Translations under genes and position numbers: made by a program | The notes under the pieces: model-generated | What the model saw: only the letters and a program-made list of their open reading frames with translations | Told to the model about the DNA's origin: nothing | Database searches by the model: none | DNA from: Gemmatimonadaceae bacterium | GTDB taxonomy: Bacteria > Gemmatimonadota > Gemmatimonadetes > Gemmatimonadales > Gemmatimonadaceae | Reading direction: 5' to 3' | NCBI GenBank assembly: GCA_025362035.1 | Contig: JANYIN010000204.1 | Coordinates: 1 to 57,717 of the forward strand | DNA length: 57,717 bases | Shown: piece after piece, positions 42,035-49,999 of the stretch | Layout of the letters: every line of letters starts with the position of its first letter | How positions within the stretch are numbered: position 1 is the first letter of the stretch

Positions 42035-42074
42035 GGAGGACTTTCCTCCCGTGGGCACATCACATCTTAGGAGG
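42035..42074 (+). promoter_or_regulatory. Mutually exclusive SD / anti-SD pairing upstream of DUF4331
   Basis: GGAGGA (42035-42040), CTT, TCCTCC (42044-42049) form a small hairpin. The same CCTCC can instead pair with the Shine-Dalgarno GGAGG (42070-42074) that serves the ATG at 42079. The three elements could switch translation on or off depending on whether the upstream GGAGGA is free. No ligand can be inferred. Confidence 0.35.
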
Positions 42075-42078
42075 CCAC

Positions 42079-42813
42079 ATGAAGTTTCACTTGCCTGGGC
42101 GAGGCGCGCGCGCTCTCGCACTACTCGCCACCGTCGCGGTGGTCGGCGTCGCCGGCGTTCGCGCCGCGCGTGCGTCGGATCACCAGGACAACCCGCTGGT
42201 AGAGCTGAATCCGTCCATGGACATGAGCGATTTCTACGCGTTCCCCGGCTCTGCCGCCGATCGAACGGTGCTCGTGCTCAACAGCCATCCGCTGCTCACC
42301 CCCGCGCAGACGCCGGGTGCCTCGTTTGACCCGAACATTCTGTACCAGTTCAAGATCGACAACACCGGGGACGCGAAGGAAGACCTCGTGATCCAGGTGG
42401 TCTTCCATGGTACGGGCGCAAGCCAGACGGTCGAAGTCCGCGGCCCGATCGCTCCGCCAGTGGTGGGCGGCATGATGAACACGGTCGCGAACACAACGCC
42501 AACTGTAACCGGCCCGGTCAACACTGTACTGGGTACGACATCGGGCATGCAGGTGTATGCCGGCGCACGCGAAGATCCGTTCTTCCTCGATCTCGAGCAG
42601 TTCCTGCGCATCCTCCCCGACCGCAAGCCGAGCACGGGTCCCCTCTCGCTCATTCCGGACTCGCCCACCGCAGGGTCGTTCCGCGATGCCGCGAGCGCTG
42701 TGGACGCGCTGAAGGGATCGAACGTGCTCTCCATCGTGGTGGAGTTGCCGACGGCGCAGCTCACCGCAGGCGGTTCGTCCAAGCTGGGCCTCTGGGGAAC
42801 GATCAGTCGCTGA
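42079..42813 (+). CDS. Secreted DUF4331 protein (N-terminal half type)
   Basis: 244 residues. Signal peptide RALALLATVAVVGVAGVRAA with cleavage before SDHQDNP. The DUF4331 opening is clear: SDHQDNPLVELNPSMDMSDFYAFPG, of which the first 20 residues hold the Ser-Asp-His-x-Asp signature, followed by LYQFKIDNTGDAKEDLVIQV. The C-terminal third of the DUF4331 family (with the RLGNPLV motif) is absent here and is found in the next gene. Start chosen by AGGAGG 5 bases before the ATG. First gene of an operon DUF4331-DUF4331-TPR-HupE-DUF6702. No enzymatic activity is known for this family. Confidence 0.88.
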   Translation: MKFHLPGRGARALALLATVAVVGVAGVRAARASDHQDNPLVELNPSMDMSDFYAFPGSAADRTVLVLNSHPLLTPAQTPGASFDPNILYQFKIDNTGDAKEDLVIQVVFHGTGASQTVEVRGPIAPPVVGGMMNTVANTTPTVTGPVNTVLGTTSGMQVYAGAREDPFFLDLEQFLRILPDRKPSTGPLSLIPDSPTAGSFRDAASAVDALKGSNVLSIVVELPTAQLTAGGSSKLGLWGTISR

Positions 42814-42859
42814 TCGGATCCGTCATCGCCATCTACTCACTGAATCGAGGATTCATTTC

Positions 42860-43450
42860 ATGTTGAACGTTCTTCTCGCTCGTCGGGCGCGACTCGGGGC
42901 CATCGCGGCGCTGAGCGTTGCCTCGCTGGCGCTCGCGGCCGCTTGCGGCAGCGACACGACCACTGCGCCAGCCAACGCCAACGACCTGGTGACTTATAAT
43001 CAGGTGCAGCGGCTCGGCAATCCGCTCGTGAGCGAAGTGCTGCTCGCCAAGCGCGATCACGCCTTCCACGGCAGCTCCAATCCACAGGACGACGTCGCGA
43101 ACTTCTCCGGCAAGGTGAAGGGATTCGTCGCCGCCTTCCGTCCCAACGCCACGGGGCTGCAGAATGCCCTGGCCGCCACGCTGCTGCCCGACGTGCTCAC
43201 GATCCAGACAGATCAGCCACAGAGCACGGCCGGATATCTCAGCTACGTGCTCAGCGGAACGGGCAAGGGATACGGCGGCCGCAAGCTGGCCGACGACGTG
43301 GTGGACATCTCGCTGACCGCGGTGTTCAGCGACTTGCTCGATCCCACGCAGTCTGTCTGCAAGCCGTTCCAGTTGCCGCTCTGCACGGACAATGTCCCGT
43401 CGCACGGCGGCTTCACCACCACGTTTCCGTATGTGGGAGTAGCCAAGTAA
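42860..43450 (+). CDS. DUF4331-type lipoprotein (C-terminal half type)
   Basis: 196 residues with a lipoprotein signal (SVASLALAAACGSD, lipobox AAAC). After a Thr/Ala linker comes VTYNQVQRLGNPLVSEVLL, the late DUF4331 signature, then a region including HAFHGSSNPQDDVANF and DVLTIQTDQPQ. Together with the preceding gene it makes up one complete DUF4331 protein cut in two, each half having its own export signal: the first soluble, the second lipid-anchored. Its stop codon TAA overlaps the ATG of the TPR gene by one base (TAATG). A pair of cysteines (CKPFQLPLC) may form a disulfide. Confidence 0.85.
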   Translation: MLNVLLARRARLGAIAALSVASLALAAACGSDTTTAPANANDLVTYNQVQRLGNPLVSEVLLAKRDHAFHGSSNPQDDVANFSGKVKGFVAAFRPNATGLQNALAATLLPDVLTIQTDQPQSTAGYLSYVLSGTGKGYGGRKLADDVVDISLTAVFSDLLDPTQSVCKPFQLPLCTDNVPSHGGFTTTFPYVGVAK

Positions 43451-44856
43451 TGCAGGCCCGGCATCGGTGCACGCGCATTTTCGACGTCGCCCGCTTTGCG
43501 TCGCTGGTCGCACGTCGCACCGGTGCCATCGTGGTCAGCGCCGCGGCAGTCCTCTCGATCGCGGCGTGCGGACGGCCATCGCCGGCGCACGTCGCGTCGG
43601 CAGGGCGGATCGCGGCGCCGCTCAAGAGCGACGCAGAAATTCGGGATCTCGACATCGAATACTACCTCGCGCGTGCGAATCGGGACCCCACCGGAGCCAT
43701 GGACCTCGCGCACGTTGGTGCCCTGCACCTGGCGCGGGGCCGCGAAACGGGCGATCCGCGCGAGGCGATCCTCGCGGAACAGGCGGCACGACGCTCGCTG
43801 CACAATCGGTCCGTGGCGAACATCGGTGCGGCGCAGGTGCTGGAATCCGCGCTGCTCGCGCAGCATCGCTTCGACGAAGCCCTGACGCTCGCCGTTTCGG
43901 CGCGCGACCAGGATCCGGACAACGCGAGCCTGCGCGCCGCGGTCGGCGACATTCAGATGGAACTCGGCCAGTACGACTCGGCGCGCGCCTCCTTTTCGAA
44001 CCTGCACACGGCGCTCGGGGATCTTTCCGTGGCGCCCCGTCTCGCCCGTTGGGCCGAAATCGAGGGCCAGCCGGACAAGGCGCGCCGAATGCTGCATGCC
44101 ACGCTCGTGACCGCGCTGAAGACCAACGGTGTTCCCCGCGAGCAGATGGGCTGGTACTGGCTGCGCGTAGGTGACGTCGAACTGCGGACCGGGCATCCGC
44201 ACGCCGCCGACTCGGCTTACACCGCCGGCCTTGTCGTTCACCCGAACGACTATCGCTTGCTGTCCGCACTCGCGCACAGCGCAGCGCTGCAACAGCGCTG
44301 GACGCGTGCCATCGACTATGGCCAGCAAGTGATCGGTTTGACGCTCGACCCGGCGACGCTTGGCACGCTCAGCGATGCGTACGCCGCCATCGGTGACACC
44401 GCCAAGAGCACCGAGTACGCGCACGTCCTCGACGTGGCCGTGCTCAAACAGCCCGGTGCGTATCACCGCGCCTGGAGCCTGTTTCTGCTCGATCATGACC
44501 GGCACGTGGCCACGGTGGCCCGCAAGATTCGCGAGGAGCTGCGCACGCGAAAGGACGTGTATGCGTATGACCTGCTCGCGTGGGGTCTTCACAAGGAAGG
44601 ACGCGACAGGGAGGCCGATCAGGCCATGACGCTGGCGCTGAGGGAGGGCACGCAGGATGCGCAGCTCTTCTATCACGCCGGGATGATCGCGCATTCGCTC
44701 GGCCGCTCCGATGACGCGCGCGCACAGCTCACGCGGGCCCTGGCGTTGAATCCGTTCTTTCATCCCACGGCGCCCGCCATCGCCCGTGCTACGCTCGCCG
44801 CATTGCCGAGCACGCGGCGCGTCGCCTCGACCTCGTCGTCGGTGAGCGCGCCATGA
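43450..44856 (+). CDS. TPR-repeat lipoprotein
   Basis: 468 residues. The signal (GAIVVSAAAVLSIAAC) has a lipobox SIAAC. From residue 65 to the end the protein is a succession of helix-turn-helix TPR units, for example AQVLESALLAQHRFDEALTL, AAVGDIQMELGQYDSARASF, GDVELRTGHPHAADSAYTAG and HAGMIAHSLGRSDDARAQLT. It should act as a protein-protein scaffold on the periplasmic face. Start: TAATG overlap with the preceding gene; end: 4-bp ATGA overlap with HupE, so the genes are tightly coupled and their products are probably needed in fixed proportion. Confidence 0.88.
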   Translation: MQARHRCTRIFDVARFASLVARRTGAIVVSAAAVLSIAACGRPSPAHVASAGRIAAPLKSDAEIRDLDIEYYLARANRDPTGAMDLAHVGALHLARGRETGDPREAILAEQAARRSLHNRSVANIGAAQVLESALLAQHRFDEALTLAVSARDQDPDNASLRAAVGDIQMELGQYDSARASFSNLHTALGDLSVAPRLARWAEIEGQPDKARRMLHATLVTALKTNGVPREQMGWYWLRVGDVELRTGHPHAADSAYTAGLVVHPNDYRLLSALAHSAALQQRWTRAIDYGQQVIGLTLDPATLGTLSDAYAAIGDTAKSTEYAHVLDVAVLKQPGAYHRAWSLFLLDHDRHVATVARKIREELRTRKDVYAYDLLAWGLHKEGRDREADQAMTLALREGTQDAQLFYHAGMIAHSLGRSDDARAQLTRALALNPFFHPTAPAIARATLAALPSTRRVASTSSSVSAP

Positions 44857-45458
44857 GCGAGTTCCTCACGTTTCTTCAACTCGGATTTCGGCACATCGTC
44901 GATCTCGAGGCCATGGACCACATTCTCTTCCTGGTGGCGCTCGCGGCGATCTACCGCTTTCGCGACCTGAAGCGGGTACTCTGGGTCATCACGGCGTTCA
45001 CGGTCGGCCATTCGGTGACGCTCGCACTGGCGGTCACCGGCATTCTAACTTTGCCGTCGGCCATCATCGAATTCCTGATTCCGGTGACGATCGTCGCGAC
45101 GGGCATCGAAAACCTTCTGGTGCGCGATCGCGAACGGGCCGCATGGGGCGGCCGCTATCGGCCGGTGTTTGCGGGCGTCTTTGGTCTGGTGCACGGCGCC
45201 GGTTTCGCCAACTATCTGAAGGCGTTGTTCGTGGACCGCCTCGCGGTGCCACTGTTCGGCTTCAACGTGGGTATCGAGCTCGGTCAGATCGTGGTGCTGA
45301 CGCTCATCGCCGTAGCGTTCCTTGTTCTCGATGGCTCCATTCGGCGCTTGCGTGCTCCGAGTGCGTCGTGGCAGCCGCTGCGCGTGCGCGTGGTGGCGGT
45401 GTCGCTGCTGGTGGTCACGGTCGGATCCGCCTGGGCCGTGCAGCGCAGTCCATGGTAG
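44853..45458 (+). CDS. HupE/UreJ-family membrane protein
   Basis: 201 residues with six to seven membrane spans. Family motifs include GFRHIVDLEAMDHILFLVAL, AFTVGHSVTLALAVTGI and VFGLVHGAGFANYLKAL; the histidines in RH, DH, GHS and VHG line up with those used for nickel/cobalt or related metal passage in HupE/UreJ proteins. The usual larger HupE proteins have an N-terminal periplasmic domain; here that domain is absent, and a separate DUF6702 gene follows instead. Start by ATGA overlap with the TPR gene; end overlaps the DUF6702 ATG by 7 bp. Confidence 0.85.
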   Translation: MSEFLTFLQLGFRHIVDLEAMDHILFLVALAAIYRFRDLKRVLWVITAFTVGHSVTLALAVTGILTLPSAIIEFLIPVTIVATGIENLLVRDRERAAWGGRYRPVFAGVFGLVHGAGFANYLKALFVDRLAVPLFGFNVGIELGQIVVLTLIAVAFLVLDGSIRRLRAPSASWQPLRVRVVAVSLLVVTVGSAWAVQRSPW

Positions 45459-45961
45459 TGCCTTTGGCGCGCTTCACGGTCGGCTTGCAGGTGGTGCTTC
45501 TCATCGCCGCCATGACGCCGCGCGTGGCCGCCGCGCATCCGCTGCACACGACCATCACGGAAATCGTCGAGGACCGCGCGCACGGGAAAATACGCGCGAC
45601 AGTGCGCGTGTTCATGGACGATCTCGAAACGGTTGTGCGGAAGTCCACACACGGCCGCGTGTCGCCCGCGTCCGGCGCGGCGTGGGACGCGGCCACGCAG
45701 GCGTACGTCCGGTCCACGTTCGGGCTTCGTGGCCACGGAGGCGCGTCGCTTCCTCTGGAATCCTGTGGCGTGAAACGCACCGCGGACCTGCTCTGGTTTT
45801 GCTACGAAGCGGCCGATCCGGGCGTCACCCCGCTCGACGCGTTCGCGTTCACGCTTTTCGATCTCTACGAGGATCAAGTGAACGTCGTGCAGGCGACCAT
45901 GGGCGGCGCGCGCTCCAGCCTGCTCTTCACCAGGGGCGACAAGCCGAAGCGCCTGCGGTAG
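45452..45961 (+). CDS. Periplasmic DUF6702 protein
   Basis: 169 residues. Signal peptide (FTVGLQVVLLIAAMTPRVAA) followed by AHPLHTTITEIVEDR, the DUF6702 opening, then KIRATVRVFMDDLETVVRKS and a beta-rich remainder. The His-Pro-Leu-His right at the predicted mature N-terminus (after cleavage at Ala-Ala-Ala) would be a good amino-terminal metal-binding site. Cys pair in SCGVK and WFCYE. The ATG lies inside the HupE stop region (7-bp overlap), so the two are translated together; this gene may be the split-off periplasmic domain of a larger HupE-type transporter. Last gene of the operon. Confidence 0.82.
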   Translation: MVVPLARFTVGLQVVLLIAAMTPRVAAAHPLHTTITEIVEDRAHGKIRATVRVFMDDLETVVRKSTHGRVSPASGAAWDAATQAYVRSTFGLRGHGGASLPLESCGVKRTADLLWFCYEAADPGVTPLDAFAFTLFDLYEDQVNVVQATMGGARSSLLFTRGDKPKRLR

Positions 45962-46134
45962 CCGTCCGCGAATGCGCGCGGGCCGCTACTCCGTGTCTGG
46001 ACCTCCGGCCGGAATCCGGCTATAAGCATCGGGACCATTCCGGTACTCACTGGAAGCCCGCATCGGCGCTGTCCGGCTACTCGGATCCACCGCGCCCATG
46101 TCCATCGCCCGCTACGATCAGGAACAGCCGTCGA

Positions 46135-47094
46135 ATGCCCACGATCCGTGTCGCTGTCGTACAGGCGTACGTCCCACGCAGTCTCGAGGAGGGACTCGCG
46201 ACCGCCGCCGAGCGGTGCGCCGCGGCCAGCTCGGATGGCGCGGCGGTGGTCGTGTTCCCCGAAACGTGGCTTCCCGGCTATCCCATCTGGCTCGACGTGT
46301 GCCGCGACGTGGCGCTCTGGGACCACGCGCCGGTCAAGACCGTCTACGCTCGCATGGCGGCCCAGAGCATCGCTGTACCGAGTGAAGCCGCGCGAACCCT
46401 GGCGGACATCGCGGCCGCAAACCGCATTACGCTCGTGATGGGCGTCAGTGAACGGGTGGACGAAGGCGCGGGCCGCGGGACGCTGTACAACAGCATTCTC
46501 ACCTTCGGCCCGGACGGTGCGCTGCTGAATCATCATCGCAAGCTCATGCCGACGTACACCGAGCGCATGGTCTGGGGCGCGGGCGACGCCGACGGTCTGC
46601 GTGCGGTCAATGTCGGCGACGCGCGACTCTCGGCGCTGGTGTGCTGGGAGCACTGGATGCCGCTCGCCCGGCAGGCGCTCCACGAATCCGGCGAGGACGT
46701 GCACGCTGCGCTGTGGCCCACGGTGCACGAGATGCACCAGGTGGCCAGTCGACACTATGCGTTCGAAGGGCGCTGCTTCGTCCTTGCCGCCGGCTCGCTC
46801 ATGCGTGCCGTCGATTTGCCACCCGAGCTCGAGCGAGCCGAGAGCCGCGTGACCAGCGACGCGCAATTCGTTCTCCGTGGAGGCAGTGCCATCATCGCGC
46901 CGGATGGCGCGTACGTGGCCGGCCCACTGTACGAGGAAGAGTCCATTCTGGCTGCAACGCTCGATTTGTCGCGAGTGCGTGAGGAGCGCATGACACTCGA
47001 CGTCACGGGACACTACCACCGGCCGGAGCTGCTGTCGCTCACCGTGACACGTTCTGGCCGGCCAGTCACCGCACCTTCACCCCCGCGAACATGA
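46135..47094 (+). CDS. Nitrilase
   Basis: 319 residues, branch 1 (true nitrilase) type. The catalytic triad can be read: Glu43 in FPETWLPGYP, Lys136 in NHHRKLMPTYTER and Cys170 in ALVCWEHWMPLAR; the Cys-Trp-Glu-x-x-Met-Pro sequence is specific for nitrilases against the aliphatic amidase branch. Hydrolyses a nitrile to the acid and ammonia. Cytosolic; no signal. Start at 46135 chosen to give the standard family N-terminus PTIRVAVVQA. Its TGA overlaps the ATG of the next gene (ATGA), so the flavoprotein is likely a partner. A hairpin GCCGG/CCGGC at 46008-46020 separates it from the DUF6702 gene. Confidence 0.9.
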   Translation: MPTIRVAVVQAYVPRSLEEGLATAAERCAAASSDGAAVVVFPETWLPGYPIWLDVCRDVALWDHAPVKTVYARMAAQSIAVPSEAARTLADIAAANRITLVMGVSERVDEGAGRGTLYNSILTFGPDGALLNHHRKLMPTYTERMVWGAGDADGLRAVNVGDARLSALVCWEHWMPLARQALHESGEDVHAALWPTVHEMHQVASRHYAFEGRCFVLAAGSLMRAVDLPPELERAESRVTSDAQFVLRGGSAIIAPDGAYVAGPLYEEESILAATLDLSRVREERMTLDVTGHYHRPELLSLTVTRSGRPVTAPSPPRT

Positions 47095-48482
47095 CCAGCA
47101 ACACTGGGCAATACCACGCCATCGTCGTAGGGTCAGGCCAGGGAGGAGGCCCCTTGGCCGGTGCATTCGCCAAGGCCGGCCATCGCACGTTGCTGGTGGA
47201 GCGTTCGCACATCGGGGGCACGTGCATCAACGAGGGTTGCTCGCCGACGAAGACGATGATCGCCAGCGGACGAGTCGCGTATCTGGCGCGACGGGCCAGC
47301 GACTACGGCGTTCGCACGGGTGCGGTGGGCATCGACCTCGCGCGAGTACGCGAGCGCAAGCGCGGGATCGTGACCAGCTTCAGATCGGGGAGCGAACGCG
47401 CGCTGGCCAACGCCGGTGTCGAGGTGCGCATGGGAACCGGGCGGTTCACCGGTCCGCGCACCATCGAGATCACCGCTGCTGATGGCACGCGCACCGCCGC
47501 CACCGCGGAGATCGTGGTCATCAACACAGGGCTCCGCTCAATCGCGCCGTCCATTCCCGGTCTGGAACATGTGCCCGCGCTCGACTCCACATCCGTCATG
47601 GAGCTGGACGTTGTTCCCGAGCACCTTCTCATCCTCGGAGGCGGCTACATCGGCTTGGAATTCGCGCAGCTGTTTCGGCGGTTTGGCAGTCGCGTCACCG
47701 TCGTGCATCGCGGCGCACAATTGCTGCCGCGCGAGGACGCCGACATCGCCACCGCCATCGCGAGCGTCCTGCGGGATGATGGCATCGATGTTCGTACGAA
47801 TGCCAACACGACGCACGTTTCTCGCACGGCCGACGCTCGTGTGGTGCTGCTCGTGCACTCGAACGACGGCGACGTGGAAGTGAGTGGCTCGCATCTGCTC
47901 GTCGCCACCGGGCGCCGCCCCAACACCGACCACCTCGGCGCCGCCGCCGCTGGCATCGCCCTCGATGACCAGGGGTTCGTCAAGGTGGACAGTCGCCTCG
48001 AAACGAACGTGCGCGGCGTCTACGCCATTGGTGACGTGAAGGGCGGTCCCGCGTTCACGCACATTTCGTACGATGACTTCCGCATTCTCCGCGCGAATCT
48101 CATCGAGGGGCGGACCGCAACGACGGACGGCCGGGTGGTCCCGTACACCGTGTTCACCGACCCACAACTCGGTCGCGTGGGAATGACCGAAGCCGAGGCG
48201 CGCCGTGCCGGACTGGACGTGCGTGTCGCCACCCTGCCCATGAGCAGTGTGGCGCGCGCGCTGGAGATGGACGAGTCGCGGGGCATGATGAAAGCGGTGG
48301 TGGACGCGTCCACGAACAGGATTCTCGGTGCCGCGGTATTCGGCATCGAAGGCGGAGAACTGGCGACGCAGCTCCAGATCGCGATGATGGGAGGGTTGCC
48401 GTACACCGCACTTCGCGACGGCGTCTTCTCGCATCCAACGCTGGCGGAGTCGCTGAACAACCTGTTTTCCGACCTGGCGTAG
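47091..48482 (+). CDS. Pyridine-nucleotide-disulfide oxidoreductase (dihydrolipoamide dehydrogenase/mercuric reductase-like)
   Basis: 463 residues. FAD site VGSGQGGGPLAGAFAKAG (with Gln for the second usual Gly), redox disulfide Cys45-Cys50 in GGTCINEGC, NAD(P) site ILGGGYIGLEFAQLF, second FAD site VYAIGDVKGGPAFTH and the dimerisation domain ending SHPTLAESLNNLF, with His and Glu forming the catalytic pair. The lipoamide-dehydrogenase group includes mercuric reductases and many unassigned enzymes; no lipoyl-domain or merA extension is present. Coupled by ATGA to the nitrilase and followed 38 bp on by the MBL/rhodanese gene, which may form a sulfur or cyanide detoxification set (inference). 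Confidence 0.88.
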   Translation: MTSNTGQYHAIVVGSGQGGGPLAGAFAKAGHRTLLVERSHIGGTCINEGCSPTKTMIASGRVAYLARRASDYGVRTGAVGIDLARVRERKRGIVTSFRSGSERALANAGVEVRMGTGRFTGPRTIEITAADGTRTAATAEIVVINTGLRSIAPSIPGLEHVPALDSTSVMELDVVPEHLLILGGGYIGLEFAQLFRRFGSRVTVVHRGAQLLPREDADIATAIASVLRDDGIDVRTNANTTHVSRTADARVVLLVHSNDGDVEVSGSHLLVATGRRPNTDHLGAAAAGIALDDQGFVKVDSRLETNVRGVYAIGDVKGGPAFTHISYDDFRILRANLIEGRTATTDGRVVPYTVFTDPQLGRVGMTEAEARRAGLDVRVATLPMSSVARALEMDESRGMMKAVVDASTNRILGAAVFGIEGGELATQLQIAMMGGLPYTALRDGVFSHPTLAESLNNLFSDLA

Positions 48483-48520
48483 TCAGATAGATTGAAGCGT
48501 CCACCCTACTGCGTTTCTGC

Positions 48521-49945
48521 ATGCTTCTCCGGCGCTTCTACGATATCAGGCTCGCTCAAGCGAGTTATCTCATCGGCTGTCAGACCACGGGCGACGCCAT
48601 CGTCGTCGATCCGAACCGCGACATCGAGCAGTACATCCGTGCCGCGGCCGACGAGGAGCTCCGCATTGCGTACGTCACTGAAACGCACATCCACGCCGAC
48701 TTCGTTTCTGGCAGCAGGGAACTGGCGCACCGGGCGGGTGCCACGTTGTTGCTGTCCGACGAAGGAGGCGACGACTGGCGCTACGACTTCGCCGCGGCGT
48801 CGAATGCCACGTTGCTACATGACGGCGACGCCATCATGGTGGGCAACGTTCGGCTCAGAGTGCTGCACACCCCCGGTCACACTCCAGAGCACATCAGCTT
48901 CCTGATCACCGATGCCGCCACGAGCGATCGGCCGATGGGCGCCCTCACTGGCGACTTCATTTTCGTAGGCGATGTGGGACGGCCCGACCTGCTCGAGCGC
49001 GCCGCTAACCTGGAAGGAACGATGGTGGCGGGAGCGCGTGCGCTTTTCGCCAGCATCCAGCGCTTCAAACAATTCCCCGACTACCTGCAGATATGGCCGG
49101 GCCATGGCGCTGGCTCGGCGTGCGGAAAGGCCCTCGGAGCGCTTCCCTCCACCACGTTGGGCTATGAAGCGATCGCCAACTGGGCGCTGGCGGAAACCAG
49201 TGAGGAGGAGTTCGTACGGATGGTCCTCGCGGGCCAGCCGGAGCCGCCAAAGTACTTCGCCCACATGAAGCGGATCAACAAGACTGGCCCGCGCATGCTG
49301 GGGGGGTTCAATCGACCACCGCATCGGCCTCCTGAGGAACTCGCCGTTCAGCTGGGGCGGGGCGCTCTGGTGGTCGATACGCGCAATGCCGTCGAGTTTG
49401 CAGAAGCCTTCGTTCCCGGCACCATCAACATCCCGTTGAACAAGAGTTTCACAACGTGGATGGGATCGCTCGTGCCATTTACGGGTGACCTCTACCTCAT
49501 CGTGGACACATCCACGACGCGAAGCATCGACGATGCCGTGCGGAATCTTGCCATGATCGGCCTCGATCTGGTGAGCGGGTACTTCGGCACTGACGCCGTC
49601 ATGTCGGGGTCGGGCAGGTACACACCCTCCACTGTCACGCAGGCAGGGGTGCGCGATCTCGCCGACCGCATGCGCCGCGACGCTGTCCAGGTGATCGATG
49701 TGCGCGGAGCATCGGAATGGGATGCCGGGCATTTGCCCGGCGTCCGAAACATGCCGCTTGGCTCGCTGTCCGATCACCTCGGTGAACTCTCGCGCGAGAG
49801 GCCGGTGGTGGTTCACTGCCAGGGTGGGGGGCGCTCCGCGATCGCCGCGAGCGTGCTGCGCGCGAGTGGATTCGATCATGTCGAGAATCTCACAGGTGGC
49901 TACGCGGCGTGGGTGACCGAGGGGCTGCCCGTCGAGGGGAACTAG
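48521..49945 (+). CDS. Persulfide dioxygenase-like MBL protein with two rhodanese domains
   Basis: 474 residues. Residues 1-250: ETHE1-type metallo-beta-lactamase domain with THIHAD (H56, H58, D60), HTPGHTPEH and [13 protein letters not shown]. Residues 265-360: a first rhodanese domain whose active-site position reads VDTSTTRS, without cysteine. Residues 375-474: a second rhodanese domain with an intact CQGGGRS active-site loop. Such proteins oxidise glutathione persulfide to sulfite or transfer sulfane sulfur. The dead first rhodanese domain is common in this architecture and may be a sensing or docking part. It lies just downstream of the disulfide oxidoreductase. Confidence 0.9.
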   Translation: MLLRRFYDIRLAQASYLIGCQTTGDAIVVDPNRDIEQYIRAAADEELRIAYVTETHIHADFVSGSRELAHRAGATLLLSDEGGDDWRYDFAAASNATLLHDGDAIMVGNVRLRVLHTPGHTPEHISFLITDAATSDRPMGALTGDFIFVGDVGRPDLLERAANLEGTMVAGARALFASIQRFKQFPDYLQIWPGHGAGSACGKALGALPSTTLGYEAIANWALAETSEEEFVRMVLAGQPEPPKYFAHMKRINKTGPRMLGGFNRPPHRPPEELAVQLGRGALVVDTRNAVEFAEAFVPGTINIPLNKSFTTWMGSLVPFTGDLYLIVDTSTTRSIDDAVRNLAMIGLDLVSGYFGTDAVMSGSGRYTPSTVTQAGVRDLADRMRRDAVQVIDVRGASEWDAGHLPGVRNMPLGSLSDHLGELSRERPVVVHCQGGGRSAIAASVLRASGFDHVENLTGGYAAWVTEGLPVEGN

Positions 49946-49999
49946 CCCCGCCGCGACGCCCACCGCGGTTTCACATACCTCGGTGGGCAGTGGTGCTGT

